A stretch of 32,867 bases of DNA, from NCBI GenBank assembly GCA_005789565.1, contig SXXL01000007.1, forward strand, positions 1 to 32,867, written 5' to 3'. This stretch comes from Bacteroidota bacterium (lineage in GTDB: Bacteria; Bacteroidota; Bacteroidia; Chitinophagales; Chitinophagaceae). This document shows, in pieces, positions 7,909 through 15,804 of the stretch. The translations under genes were made by a program, and so were the position numbers. The notes under the pieces are model-generated. The model saw only the letters and a list, made by a program, of their open reading frames with translations. It did no database searches and was not told the DNA's origin. Within the stretch, counting starts at the first letter, position 1. Each line of letters opens with the position of its first letter.

Positions 7909-9213
7909 TTATTTAGGTTGCATCATATCCAGCACCATACTGCAGAATGCCCGAATGCCGGTGGGCATGCCGCTATTGTCGACATAAAAATCGGCCGTGT
8001 GGTGGGGCGGCGCTTTGGCCGGATCGTTTCCTTTGGGCATTCCTCCGAGATAGAGAAACACCGCCGGGGCCTTGGTACCGTAATAAGAAAAATCCTCTGC
8101 TCCCGTCACCCATTCACGGGGCATCACCTTTTCGGTGCCCGCAGCTTTTTCCAATGAGGGTATAATTTTTTTCAATAGTTCTGGGTTGTTGTAGGTGACC
8201 AAGGTTTTGGTCTCTATCGTTACCTCCGCTTTGGCGCCCGATGCTTCGGCAATATGTTTGGCCGTGTGCCGGATCTTCTCGTGCACTTCTTTTTGCATCT
8301 CCGAGTCAAGCGTGCGTATGGTACCAGCCATGGAACAGCTTTCGGGAATGATATTTTGGCGAACCCCTCCGTTGATCTTGCCAACGGTGATCACAACGGG
8401 CGCTTTGGTTAGGTCGGATTGGCGGCTAACAATAGCTTGTAATCCCTCAATGATCTGCGCAGAAACCTGAATGGGATCCACCCCCTTCCAGGGTTGGGAA
8501 CCGTGACTTCCCTTACCCTTTACCTCGATCGAGAACCAATCGGCAGCAGCCATGAAGGCGCCGGGCTTATAGTGGATTTGTCCGGCCTCGATATCCGACT
8601 CAATGTGGAAGCCAAGGGTCATATCGACCTTGGGGTTTTCCATCACGCCTTCTTTGACCATCAGGGCTGCTCCGCCCTCCTCTCCCTCAGGGGCTCCCTC
8701 TTCCGCCGGCTGGAAAATAAATTTCACGGATCCGGCGATCTCGTTTTTAAAGGAGGTTAGCACTTCTGCAGTTGCCATCAGCATGGCCACGTGTGTATCG
8801 TGACCACAAGCATGCATCACACCCACTTCTTGTCCGTTATACGTGGTTCGCGCCTTAGATGCAAATGGAATATTCACGCGCTCGGTTACCGGCAAAGCAT
8901 CTATATCCGCCCGAAGGGCGATACAGGGACCGGGCTTTGCGCCTTTCAACAAACCAACCACGCCCGTATACGCAACGCCCTCCTGCACCTCCATACCCAA
9001 TGATCGTAAGTGTGCTGCAATCAGTTTGGATGTTCGAAACTCGCGGTTGCCGAGCTCGGGGTTTTGGTGGATATCCTCTCGCCAGGCATTCGTCTTCGGA
9101 ATGATCGTTTCCACTTTTTGAAACATTCGTTGACGTAGCTGTTCTTTTTTGTCCTGGGCCGATGTGTTCAGCGCCACGAACCAGAAGAACAAAGCGATGG
9201 GGAAAGCACGCAT
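7909..9213 (-). CDS. M20 family (M20D) amidohydrolase, exported
   Basis: A 434-aa zinc-dependent amidohydrolase/aminoacylase-type peptidase with a signal peptide ([20 protein letters not shown]). Metal-binding and catalytic residues of the M20D group are in place: HACGHDTH with Cys136 and His138, QPAEEG with Glu171/172, GFHI with His203 and a C-terminal PPHHTADF. A lid/dimerisation segment lies between ([17 protein letters not shown]). Family members remove N-acyl groups from amino acids or act on hippurate- or indole-conjugate-like amides; the substrate cannot be read from the sequence. It is followed after 1 nt by the beta-lactamase-like gene and is divergent from the chromate transporter. 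Confidence 0.92.
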   Translation of the reverse strand: MRAFPIALFFWFVALNTSAQDKKEQLRQRMFQKVETIIPKTNAWREDIHQNPELGNREFRTSKLIAAHLRSLGMEVQEGVAYTGVVGLLKGAKPGPCIALRADIDALPVTERVNIPFASKARTTYNGQEVGVMHACGHDTHVAMLMATAEVLTSFKNEIAGSVKFIFQPAEEGAPEGEEGGAALMVKEGVMENPKVDMTLGFHIESDIEAGQIHYKPGAFMAAADWFSIEVKGKGSHGSQPWKGVDPIQVSAQIIEGLQAIVSRQSDLTKAPVVITVGKINGGVRQNIIPESCSMAGTIRTLDSEMQKEVHEKIRHTAKHIAEASGAKAEVTIETKTLVTYNNPELLKKIIPSLEKAAGTEKVMPREWVTGAEDFSYYGTKAPAVFLYLGGMPKGNDPAKAPPHHTADFYVDNSGMPTGIRAFCSMVLDMMQPK

Positions 9214-9218
9214 GCGTA

Positions 9219-9226
9219 TAGATTTG
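9219..9226 (+). promoter_or_regulatory. -7 promoter element upstream of the chromate transporter gene
   Basis: TAGATTTG is an exact TAnnTTTG match, 35 nt before the ATG at 9262. A second, weaker element (TATATTTA, 9251-9258) ends 3 nt before the ATG, so either could be used. Confidence 0.4.
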
Positions 9227-9261
9227 CCTCAAAATACTTCGTTTTTCTGCTATATTTAAAT

Positions 9262-10491
9262 ATGCTCCTTCGGCACATCCCCTTTCTACGCTCCGTGGCT
9301 TGGCACAGCGTGACCGCCTTTGGTGGTCCCCAGGCCCACTTGGGCTTGATGCTTCGCCGATTTGTCCGGAACCGGCCGTATGTCAGCGAGACCGAGTTGA
9401 TGGAGTACAATTCTTTTTGCCAATTGCTCCCGGGCGCCTCCTCGACCCAAACCCTGACCCTCATTGGATACAAAAGAGGAGGTGTGCCGCTGGCAGTACT
9501 GACACTTTTGATCTGGATCTTGCCGGCCTCTGTGTTGATGGGTGGGCTGACCTTTCTGATCGATCGGGGTCGGGGACTGGAGCATTCGGCCTTTGAATAT
9601 GTAGCGCCTATGGCCGCGGGGTTTTTGGGATATGCAGCCCTTCAATTGTTTCCGCTGGCGGTCAAGAATACGATCACGTGGATCATTTTTTTCATTTCAG
9701 CGATAATCTGCTTCTGGTTTTTTGGAAGTCCCTGGATGATCCCGGTACTGATGGTGGCCGGTGGCATCGCAACCAACTTCAGCAACAAACGAATTCCGCA
9801 ACAAAGTGATAAACCCAAAACGATCCGCTGGTGGAACTTTTGGTTATTCGGCATCCTTTTTCTGTTGGCAGGTTTTTTTAGTGAGGTGGCCAGAAAACAG
9901 GAATGGCCGGAACGAAAGCCCATTAACCTGTTCGAGAATACCTATCGGATGGGTAGTTTGGTGTTTGGCGGTGGGCAAGTATTGTTGCCGCTGATGTATG
10001 AGCAATGGAGTGTGCGACCGGGTCGTGTGCAGGAAAACAATCCGGGTGCGATCCGAATCGATCAAAAAGATATGCTGGTTGGAATGGGTATGGTACGCGC
10101 CGTTCCTGGTCCCGTTTTTTCCATCGGCGCATTCACCGGTGGAATGGCCCTGAGGTCTGAGGGTGTTTTTTGGCAACTGCTCGGCTGTATTATTGGGATG
10201 GTGGCGATCTTTCTTCCCAGCGCCTTGCTGGTTCTATTCTTTTATCCCATCTGGCACAACCTGAAAAAATATGCCGTGATCTATCGTTCTGTCGAGGGCA
10301 TCAACGCCGTCGTCATGGGCGTATTGGCCGGCTCGCTGTTTTTTATTCTGATGGATGTAGTGGGCACTCCGACATCAATTCAACTCTATCCGCTGTTGGT
10401 GTTTCTTGCCACCGTGGGCTTGCTGCAGTTCACCAACATACCCGCGCCCCTATTGGTGGGCGCCTGCCTGGCACTGGGCTATTTTTTATAA
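9262..10491 (+). CDS. chrA: Chromate transporter (CHR family, two-domain)
   Basis: A 409-aa inner-membrane protein of the CHR family, long form with two homologous halves. The first half has [11 protein letters not shown] and [19 protein letters not shown]. The second repeats the pattern as [11 protein letters not shown] and [20 protein letters not shown]. About 10-12 hydrophobic segments are visible. Family members export chromate by proton-coupled antiport, but many chromosomal homologues have unproven substrates. It is divergent from the M20 gene, and its 3' end overlaps nadD convergently by 13 nt. No chromate-responsive regulator is adjacent. Confidence 0.92.
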   Translation: MLLRHIPFLRSVAWHSVTAFGGPQAHLGLMLRRFVRNRPYVSETELMEYNSFCQLLPGASSTQTLTLIGYKRGGVPLAVLTLLIWILPASVLMGGLTFLIDRGRGLEHSAFEYVAPMAAGFLGYAALQLFPLAVKNTITWIIFFISAIICFWFFGSPWMIPVLMVAGGIATNFSNKRIPQQSDKPKTIRWWNFWLFGILFLLAGFFSEVARKQEWPERKPINLFENTYRMGSLVFGGGQVLLPLMYEQWSVRPGRVQENNPGAIRIDQKDMLVGMGMVRAVPGPVFSIGAFTGGMALRSEGVFWQLLGCIIGMVAIFLPSALLVLFFYPIWHNLKKYAVIYRSVEGINAVVMGVLAGSLFFILMDVVGTPTSIQLYPLLVFLATVGLLQFTNIPAPLLVGACLALGYFL

Positions 10492-11051
10492 TACCCTCCG
10501 CGCTCGATCTCGTCCAAAACCTTTTCGGGAACCAAATAACGAACCGATTTACCGACCCGCAATAAAGATCGTATCTGCGTGGCCGACACCGGAAGCAACG
10601 GCGCCTCCAGTCGAAGAATATTCGCACCGTGCGTTTCTTCGATGAAATGACCCGGTCGGTCATATATATAGATCGGAAAATGTTTCGTAATGAATGTAAA
10701 ATTCTTCCAACGATGAATGTTTTGAAAACTATCACCCCCCATGATCACCACCCACTCGTAGGTCGGATGTTTCTCTTGCAAATGGATCAGCGTATCGCTG
10801 GTGTATGACGGGCGCGGTAACGAAAACTCTATGTCCGAAGCTTTGATGCGACTATCGCCCTCGGTGGCCAACTGAACCAAGTGCAGTCGGTCGTACTCAT
10901 TCAATAAAGAGTGCTCCGCCTTCAGGGGATTGTGCGGACTCACCACCATCCATACCCTATCCAGATCGGTCTCATTCAAAAAATGGTTGGCAATGATCAA
11001 ATGACCAACGTGGATGGGATTGAAAGAACCGAAAAAGAGTCCGACCTTCAT
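10479..11051 (-). CDS. nadD: Nicotinate-nucleotide adenylyltransferase NadD
   Basis: Converts nicotinate mononucleotide and ATP to nicotinate adenine dinucleotide in NAD synthesis. The 190-aa protein has the nucleotidyltransferase signature [11 protein letters not shown] (8-18, with the HxGH motif), the substrate-specific segment VVSPHNPLK, the central [10 protein letters not shown] and the C-terminal SATQIRSLL box. The length fits the family. It lies 17 nt downstream of feoA on the same strand, so the two are probably co-transcribed, and it converges with the chromate transporter. Confidence 0.95.
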   Translation of the reverse strand: MKVGLFFGSFNPIHVGHLIIANHFLNETDLDRVWMVVSPHNPLKAEHSLLNEYDRLHLVQLATEGDSRIKASDIEFSLPRPSYTSDTLIHLQEKHPTYEWVVIMGGDSFQNIHRWKNFTFITKHFPIYIYDRPGHFIEETHGANILRLEAPLLPVSATQIRSLLRVGKSVRYLVPEKVLDEIERGGYYKK

Positions 11052-11068
11052 TTATAATACATTGATTG

Positions 11069-11293
11069 TCATTGTTTTACATCAACAATGATCTGCTCTG
11101 CCTCGCTCAGTCTAAGACTCAGGTGATAGCCCGAAACATTCACAGATATCGGATCCCCCATCGGCGCCACCTGCTCCATTAATACAGCCTCTCCGGGAAC
11201 CAACCCCATTTCCATGAGCTTAATGGAGATCTCCTCGCCGGTGAATTCAGCGATCACCGCCTCCTGGCCCGGTTTTAATTCAGATAGTTTCAC
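11069..11293 (-). CDS. feoA: FeoA family ferrous iron transport accessory protein
   Basis: A 74-aa SH3-fold protein that assists FeoB in Fe(II) import. The conserved pattern MKLSELKPGQ, then IKLMEMGLVPGEAV and a C-terminal LRLSEAEQIIV, is typical. The start is GTG. It is separated from feoB by about 4 kb and instead precedes nadD by 17 nt. An exact -7 element ends 4 nt before the start codon. It is divergent from ybeY. Confidence 0.93.
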   Translation of the reverse strand: MKLSELKPGQEAVIAEFTGEEISIKLMEMGLVPGEAVLMEQVAPMGDPISVNVSGYHLSLRLSEAEQIIVDVKQ

Positions 11294-11297
11294 ACCG

Positions 11298-11305
11298 CAA
11301 ATCTA
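11298..11305 (-). promoter_or_regulatory. -7 promoter element for feoA-nadD
   Basis: On the minus strand this reads TAGATTTG, an exact TAnnTTTG match. Only 4 nt separate it from the GTG start at 11293, which implies a leaderless message. No Shine-Dalgarno sequence fits. Confidence 0.55.
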
Positions 11306-11345
11306 CATCCTTGATGGTCCGCTTTTCTTTACGATTTTTGAAATA

Positions 11346-11786
11346 ATGAAGACCCTCCCTACCATTCGATTCTTCTTTGAGAATAAGTCGGTTAGCCTGC
11401 TTCAGCGAACCCGACTCAAGAAGTTCCTGCTGGCCCTTTTCAAAAAAGAAGGAAAGCGGGTGGATTCCATCAATTATATCTTCTGCTCCGACAAAAGACT
11501 ACTGGAAATCAACCGCCAATTCCTTCAACACGACTTTTACACCGATATCATCACATTCGACCTTTCCGAGTCGGACCACCTCAGCGCTGAAATCTATATA
11601 AGCCTCGACCGAGTGCGAGAAAACGCCCAAACCCACAAAACCACCCTGAAATCGGAACTTCTTCGGGTCATTTTCCACGGCGCCCTCCATTTGTGCGGGT
11701 ACGGAGATAAGACCAAGAGGGAAAAGATGCTCATGCGGGAGAAGGAAAACCAATACTTGGGTGAGGTTGAGAAAATGAGGAGATGA
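11346..11786 (+). CDS. ybeY: Endoribonuclease YbeY (rRNA maturation)
   Basis: A metal-dependent RNase acting in 16S rRNA 3'-end maturation and ribosome quality control. The ATG at 11346 is chosen because homology begins there; upstream in-frame codons run into the divergent feoA region. The 146-aa protein has DIITFDLSES and the zinc-binding motif HGALHLCGYGDKTK. The third His of the usual HGxLHLxGYxH is Asp, the common form in Bacteroidota. The C-terminus carries the usual MLMREKE. A near-match -7 element (GATTTTTG, 11333-11340) ends 5 nt before the ATG. It is followed by the parS-like sites and mnmG. Confidence 0.93.
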   Translation: MKTLPTIRFFFENKSVSLLQRTRLKKFLLALFKKEGKRVDSINYIFCSDKRLLEINRQFLQHDFYTDIITFDLSESDHLSAEIYISLDRVRENAQTHKTTLKSELLRVIFHGALHLCGYGDKTKREKMLMREKENQYLGEVEKMRR

Positions 11787-11827
11787 GGGGTTGATGTGTT
11801 GGGTGGCTTCCGTTTAATGTTGTCCAG

Positions 11828-11841
11828 GTTCCACGTGGAAC
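11828..11841. promoter_or_regulatory. parS-like palindrome, copy 1
   Basis: GTTCCACGTGGAAC is a perfect 14-bp palindrome. It equals the core of the Pseudomonas-type parS site and differs from the B. subtilis core (GTTTCACGTGAAAC) by one symmetrical pair. It would be a ParB nucleation site for chromosome segregation. It lies in the ybeY-mnmG gap, with its centre 38 bp from that of copy 2. An alternative is an operator for mnmG. Confidence 0.75.
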
Positions 11842-11865
11842 ACCTAAACAGTCCCTAGAACTGCG

Positions 11866-11879
11866 GTTCCACGTGGAAC
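11866..11879. promoter_or_regulatory. parS-like palindrome, copy 2
   Basis: A second perfect copy of the 14-bp palindrome GTTCCACGTGGAAC, 93 bp upstream of the mnmG start. The flanks differ from copy 1 (G before each copy; A after copy 1, G after copy 2), so the two are conserved sites rather than a recent duplication. I saw no other full copy in the window. Confidence 0.75.
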
Positions 11880-11937
11880 GCCCCTAGTTTATTTCGCTCA
11901 ATTCGCGCTCGTTTCTAATCAAATACCTCAACTCTCT

Positions 11938-11961
11938 ACCCTCTACTCTAAACCCTCTACT
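11938..11961 (+). repeat. Short direct repeat in a pyrimidine-rich leader before mnmG
   Basis: ACCCTCTACT occurs at 11938-11947 and again at 11952-11961 (14-bp period), within a C/T-rich tract that leads into the mnmG -7 element. Its role is unknown. Confidence 0.5.
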
Positions 11962-11968
11962 ATCTTCG
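11961..11968 (+). promoter_or_regulatory. -7-like promoter element for mnmG
   Basis: TATCTTCG matches TAnnTTTG at 7 of 8 positions and ends 4 nt before the ATG at 11973, again predicting a leaderless message. Confidence 0.45.
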
Positions 11969-11972
11969 CGGA

Positions 11973-13835
11973 ATGTTTCCTAGATACAATGTAATCGTGG
12001 TGGGGGCGGGTCATGCCGGTTGTGAAGCGGCGGCGGCGGCGGCGAATTTGGGTTCCAAGACGTTATTGATCACAATGAACATGCAGACCATCGCCCAGAT
12101 GAGCTGTAATCCGGCCATGGGGGGTATTGCTAAAGGACAGATTGTGAGGGAGATAGATGCCATGGGCGGGTATTCGGGAATTGTGACAGACCTTTCGATG
12201 ATTCAGTTCCGGATGTTGAACCGGAGTAAGGGTCCGGCCATGTGGAGTCCGCGCGCGCAGAACGACCGAATGCTTTTTGCTCAAAAATGGCGGGAGATGC
12301 TGGAGCAGACGCCGAATCTGGATTTCTACCAAGACATGGTCAGGGGACTATTGGTGAAGGATGGGCGTTGTCAGGGTGTTGTTACGGGAATGGGGCATGA
12401 GGTGATGGCGGATGCGGTGGTATTGACGAATGGTACCTTTTTAAACGGGGTGGTGCATATCGGGGAGAAGAATTTTGGGGGTGGGCGGATGGCGGAGCGG
12501 GCGGCTTCCGGGATAACTGAGCAGTTGGTGGGGTTGGGTTTTGAGAGCGATCGGCTTAAGACTGGCACGCCTCCCCGGATCGATGGCAGGAGCCTGGATT
12601 ATTCCAAAATGGAAGAGCAACCAGGTGATAATCAAGTGTTTGGGTTTTCTTATTTGGATGTTCAGAAGCCCAAGGAGCAGCGGAGTTGCTGGATCGCCTA
12701 CACCGATTCGGCCGTTCATGATATATTAAAAACGGGGTTTGATCGGAGTCCGATGTTCGCGGGTCGGATCGATGGGGTGGGTCCGAGGTATTGTCCCAGC
12801 ATCGAGGACAAGATCAATCGATTTGCCGATCGCGACCGGCACCAGCTTTTTATTGAACCGGAGGGATGGAATACGGTAGAGATCTATGTTAACGGATTTT
12901 CCACCTCCTTGCCCGAAGAAGTACAATATGCGGCATTGAAGAAGATCCCGGGGTTTGAGAATGTGCGGATGTTCCGGCCGGGGTATGCGATAGAATACGA
13001 CTATTTTCCGCCCACGCAACTTGACTACTCGTTGGAAACCAAGCAGTTACAAAATCTTTTCTTTGCGGGACAGATCAATGGAACTACCGGCTATGAGGAG
13101 GCTGCTTGCCAGGGTTTGATGGCGGGGATCAATGCGCATCGTAAATCAAAAGACGTGGAGCCGATCATTTTGAAAAGAAGTGATGCTTACATCGGGGTGT
13201 TGATCGATGATTTGATCAGCAAGGGAACGAAGGAGCCGTATCGAATGTTCACTTCGCGAGCGGAGTATCGAACATTGTTGCGGCAGGATAATGCAGATTT
13301 ACGATTGACGGAGATGAGTTATCGTTTTGGGTTAGCGAAACAGGAGCGAATGGATCGAGTGGAGCATAAAAAAAATTCAGTTGAGCACATTAGAGAATTA
13401 TTGCAAAACACCTCGTTGGAGCCGGAAGAGATCAACGATTGGTTGCAGCGCTTAGGCTCTGCCCCTGTCACGGAAAAGTTGAAGGCTGCGCGAATTGTCT
13501 TGCGTCCCGATGTAGAGTTGAAAGATTTTATCAACGCTTGTCCGAAGTTGAAAACCCTATTGGGGCATTACGATGAGGAGTCGATCGAGCAGGCGGGCAT
13601 ACAGATCAAGTATCAGGTCTATTTGGAAAAGGAGCGTGAGTTGGTTTCCCGAATGGCGCAAATGGAGGAATTGGAGATCCCCGAGCGATTTGATTATGCC
13701 CGCATCGCTTCTTTAGGAAATGAAGCGAGAGAGAAGTTGGAGAAAGTCCGGCCACGCACCCTTGGGCAGGCCAGTCGTATATCGGGTATCAATCCCAGTG
13801 ATGTACAGATCCTGATGGTATATATGGGCCGTTAG
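11973..13835 (+). CDS. mnmG: tRNA uridine-5-carboxymethylaminomethyl(34) synthesis enzyme MnmG (GidA)
   Basis: An FAD-dependent partner of MnmE that installs the carboxymethylaminomethyl group at C5 of the tRNA wobble uridine. The 620-aa length fits the family (about 620-630). The N-terminal dinucleotide fold carries VGAGHAGCEAA (9-19), followed by SCNPAMGGIAKGQIVREIDAMGG-type sequence. Also visible are the TGTPPRIDGRS segment, FFAGQINGTTGYEEAA and the C-terminal helical domain that binds MnmE (LGQASRISGINPSDV). Strong G-over-C bias on the coding strand contrasts with the C-rich ybeY upstream. gidA is often near oriC in bacteria. Confidence 0.97.
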   Translation: MFPRYNVIVVGAGHAGCEAAAAAANLGSKTLLITMNMQTIAQMSCNPAMGGIAKGQIVREIDAMGGYSGIVTDLSMIQFRMLNRSKGPAMWSPRAQNDRMLFAQKWREMLEQTPNLDFYQDMVRGLLVKDGRCQGVVTGMGHEVMADAVVLTNGTFLNGVVHIGEKNFGGGRMAERAASGITEQLVGLGFESDRLKTGTPPRIDGRSLDYSKMEEQPGDNQVFGFSYLDVQKPKEQRSCWIAYTDSAVHDILKTGFDRSPMFAGRIDGVGPRYCPSIEDKINRFADRDRHQLFIEPEGWNTVEIYVNGFSTSLPEEVQYAALKKIPGFENVRMFRPGYAIEYDYFPPTQLDYSLETKQLQNLFFAGQINGTTGYEEAACQGLMAGINAHRKSKDVEPIILKRSDAYIGVLIDDLISKGTKEPYRMFTSRAEYRTLLRQDNADLRLTEMSYRFGLAKQERMDRVEHKKNSVEHIRELLQNTSLEPEEINDWLQRLGSAPVTEKLKAARIVLRPDVELKDFINACPKLKTLLGHYDEESIEQAGIQIKYQVYLEKERELVSRMAQMEELEIPERFDYARIASLGNEAREKLEKVRPRTLGQASRISGINPSDVQILMVYMGR

Positions 13836-13842
13836 GTGAAAT

Positions 13843-13870
13843 AAAGAGGGCCTGTATACCGACCCCCTTT
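13843..13870. terminator. Weak hairpin between convergent mnmG and ssb
   Basis: AAAGAGGG (13843-13850) can pair with CCCCCTTT (13863-13870), with one A-C mismatch and a 12-nt loop. It is in the right place to terminate mnmG, but the T run is only 3 nt, so this is a tentative call. Confidence 0.35.
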
Positions 13871-13883
13871 ACGCGCTCGCGCA

Positions 13884-14228
13884 TTAATCCGCCGCCTTAC
13901 TACCAAGCAACAACAATTCATTCACCTGTATCTCGGTGGAATAGCGCTTGTTGCCCTCTCGGTCTTGGTAGGTTCGGTTGATCAACTTGCCCTCGATCGC
14001 CACTTCTTTTCCTTTAGCCAGAAAGCGTTCAGCGATGTCGGCCAATTTGCCCCAGGCGATCAGGTTGTGCCACTGAGTTTCGGTAATCCGTTCGCCTTCA
14101 GCGTTGCGATAGCTTTCGTTGGTCGCCATGCTGAACCGGGCCATTTTACGGCCGCTGTCGAAGGTTCGAATCTCAGGACTGTTCCCCAGATTTCCAATGA
14201 GCTGTACTTTGTTCTTTAATGCGTACAT
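13884..14228 (-). CDS. ssb: Short single-stranded DNA-binding protein (SSB family)
   Basis: An OB-fold ssDNA-binding protein of 114 aa. The ATG at 14228 is preferred: homology starts there (ALKNKVQLIGNLG). A TTG at 14246 would leave only 3 nt to the AAGGAG near 14250, which is too close. SSB hallmarks include RFSMATNESYRN, WHNLIAWGKLADIAERFLAKG and EGKLINRTYQDREG. It ends in LLLLGSKAAD and lacks the long linker and acidic DDDIPF-type tip of the main bacterial SSB, so it is probably an accessory paralogue. It converges with mnmG. Confidence 0.93.
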   Translation of the reverse strand: MYALKNKVQLIGNLGNSPEIRTFDSGRKMARFSMATNESYRNAEGERITETQWHNLIAWGKLADIAERFLAKGKEVAIEGKLINRTYQDREGNKRYSTEIQVNELLLLGSKAAD

Positions 14229-14392
14229 GATTCTTGTTTTGTGCAATCGCTCCTTACGGGGAGTGTTTGCGGTGAAGGTTTATATATTTCAATCGACACG
14301 GGCCCATGTCGACGTGGTAAAATTGAGGGGGACGAAAGATGGTACTCGTCCGAAAAGCATTTATCTGAATTTTAAGCGTAAATCCAATTAAT

Positions 14393-14776
14393 ATGGAAAC
14401 GTCTCTTAAACGAGTTTGTCGCTTTTGTGGGGATCCGCTGCGCGGAAGAACGGATAAGGCTTTTTGTGATGGTCGCTGCCGCAATCAATATCATAACCGA
14501 AAACAAAAAGTGCCGGTGTTAAGTGAATCGGCAAAGCGGGTGCAGCGGCAGTTGATCAAAAACCGGCGGGTGTTGCAGGAGTTGTTGCGAGATCGGAGCC
14601 GGTGCTTGGTGGAGAGAGATCAGCTTCTTCTGCGCGGATTTTCCTTCGATTTTTTTTCGCATTGCCGCTCCGGAAGAGGTGGTGCAGTCGTCTTCTGTCT
14701 CGACCTGGGCTACCGAAAAAAATCGGCGCGTAAGCTGGAGATCGTACGACAACCCGAAACAATAAGCGTTTTGTAG
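14393..14776 (+). CDS. Small zinc-ribbon protein, Bacteroidota-type, function unknown
   Basis: A 127-aa protein with an N-terminal treble-clef/zinc-ribbon motif: C9-x2-C12, then C25-x3-C29 in FCDGRCRNQYHNRK. A basic helical middle (KNRRVLQELLRDR) leads to a C-terminal beta-type segment (RGGAVVFCLDLGY). Similar small proteins starting with a C-x-x-C and GRTDKxFC are widespread in Bacteroidota and lack an assigned role. The ribbon and basic residues suggest nucleic acid or protein binding, which is inference. It is divergent from ssb and ends at a bidirectional terminator. Confidence 0.75.
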   Translation: METSLKRVCRFCGDPLRGRTDKAFCDGRCRNQYHNRKQKVPVLSESAKRVQRQLIKNRRVLQELLRDRSRCLVERDQLLLRGFSFDFFSHCRSGRGGAVVFCLDLGYRKKSARKLEIVRQPETISVL

Positions 14777-14919
14777 TATCTGGCTTTGGGTTGAACCCCT
14801 GCCGGTTACATTTTTCCGTCCACAAGTTTGGGTTTGGGGTGGGGCCCGCCTAAATTCCCATTGTTGTCCAATCCATATAGAAAGTCCAGTATCCTTGGGT
14901 TTTGGAAGATGAGATCCCC

Positions 14920-14950
14920 AAAAAACCCCGCTCAGGCGGGGGTTTTTTTT
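14920..14950. terminator. Bidirectional intrinsic terminator
   Basis: CCCCGC (14926-14931) pairs with GCGGGG (14936-14941) around a TCAG loop. An A run lies on the left and eight Ts on the right (14943-14950). It can terminate the zinc-ribbon gene on the plus strand and the DUF4397 gene on the minus strand. The remaining bases from 14777 to 14919 show no gene. Confidence 0.85.
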
Positions 14951-14973
14951 GTGTGTTTTGTTGTGCGGTGTCA

Positions 14974-15663
14974 CTAGTTGTGCGTGATCACCTCGGCGCC
15001 AAGCGCCTGATTGCCCGCACCCGCTACCAGTCCTTTGGCAAAAATGGTGTAGATCTTGCCCGCCTGCAATACAACGTTCGGAACGGTTAGGACGGTGTTC
15101 CCGGCCACGCGAACCTCAAATGTGTAGGTGCCGGAGGGCACCGGCGTAAAATCACGATTGGCCGTAGCGGATGCCTGGGTTTCAAAACTTCGGTCGGAAA
15201 AAACGGGACTGAATGTTCCGCCGTTCGCGACCGTTCCGACCGTTACGGTGGGGGCATCGGGACTTAAATGAAAAAAGCGAACATGCGCCCGCCCACCCGC
15301 GGGAGCCGTGAGGTCATCTTCTACCGCCAGGAGGCCGATCTGGGCAAGTACGTTATAGGCAAACAGTGAATAGTTCCTATCCTGAATAAAATTCAGCGTC
15401 GCAAAGGCAACCGTGTTCGTGGTGCCTGCGGCATTTACTCTGATGCCTCTGTTTCCGGATAATACGCTCAAATATCCCGTGGAGTTGGGGTAAGTTAGTT
15501 CGGTGTTGTTCTGTTTGGAGTTATCAACGAACAGGTCAACCCCGGGCGCGTCGGGGCTGGCGTGCACTACATTGATTCTGGAATAGGTGAGGACATCATT
15601 GTCGTCGTCGCAGGCGGTAAGTAGTCCCATTAGGATGGTTCCCAGCAGAAGGATGTTTTTCAT
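14974..15663 (-). CDS. DUF4397 domain lipoprotein
   Basis: A 229-aa predicted lipoprotein with lipobox LTAC (Cys18), followed directly by DDDND. An acidic run right after the lipidated Cys resembles the Bacteroidota lipoprotein export signal and suggests outer-leaflet display. The mature part begins with RINVVHASPDAPGVDLFVDN and repeats the theme in VRFFHLSPDAPTVTV, the signature of the DUF4397 beta-sandwich. A second, Ig-like half follows (VPSGTYTFEVRVAG). The function is unknown; it may be adhesive or structural. An A-rich leader precedes the ATG. Confidence 0.9.
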   Translation of the reverse strand: MKNILLLGTILMGLLTACDDDNDVLTYSRINVVHASPDAPGVDLFVDNSKQNNTELTYPNSTGYLSVLSGNRGIRVNAAGTTNTVAFATLNFIQDRNYSLFAYNVLAQIGLLAVEDDLTAPAGGRAHVRFFHLSPDAPTVTVGTVANGGTFSPVFSDRSFETQASATANRDFTPVPSGTYTFEVRVAGNTVLTVPNVVLQAGKIYTIFAKGLVAGAGNQALGAEVITHN

Positions 15664-15804
15664 TTTTATTTTTTATTTATTGTGAACAGGTTTGCTTTAA
15701 ATGATCGGTTAGTTGTTTTTTTGTCGGGTGGTTGATCGAGGGGTCGAAACTAGTTTTCGCCAAGGTGTGCACCTTTGATTTCCATCAGCCTGTATATTTA
15801 ACCT

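Noticed and set aside
9672-9686. CACGTG core inside the chromate transporter gene as a third parS
   Set aside because: The flanks (GATCACGTGGATC) lack the GTTCC/GGAAC arms; other CACGTG hexamers near 8790, 16346 and 24671 also lack them.
11787-11972. Riboswitch or ncRNA before mnmG
   Set aside because: The -7 element at 11961-11968 lies next to the ATG, leaving no transcribed leader; the conspicuous elements are DNA palindromes instead.
14162-14175. GGTTCGAATCTC, resembling a tRNA T-arm
   Set aside because: It lies within the ssb coding sequence and no acceptor, D or anticodon arm can be folded around it.
14519-14974. 151-aa minus-strand frame across the zinc-ribbon gene and the following gap
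   Set aside because: It runs through a strong bidirectional terminator and its residue composition looks random.
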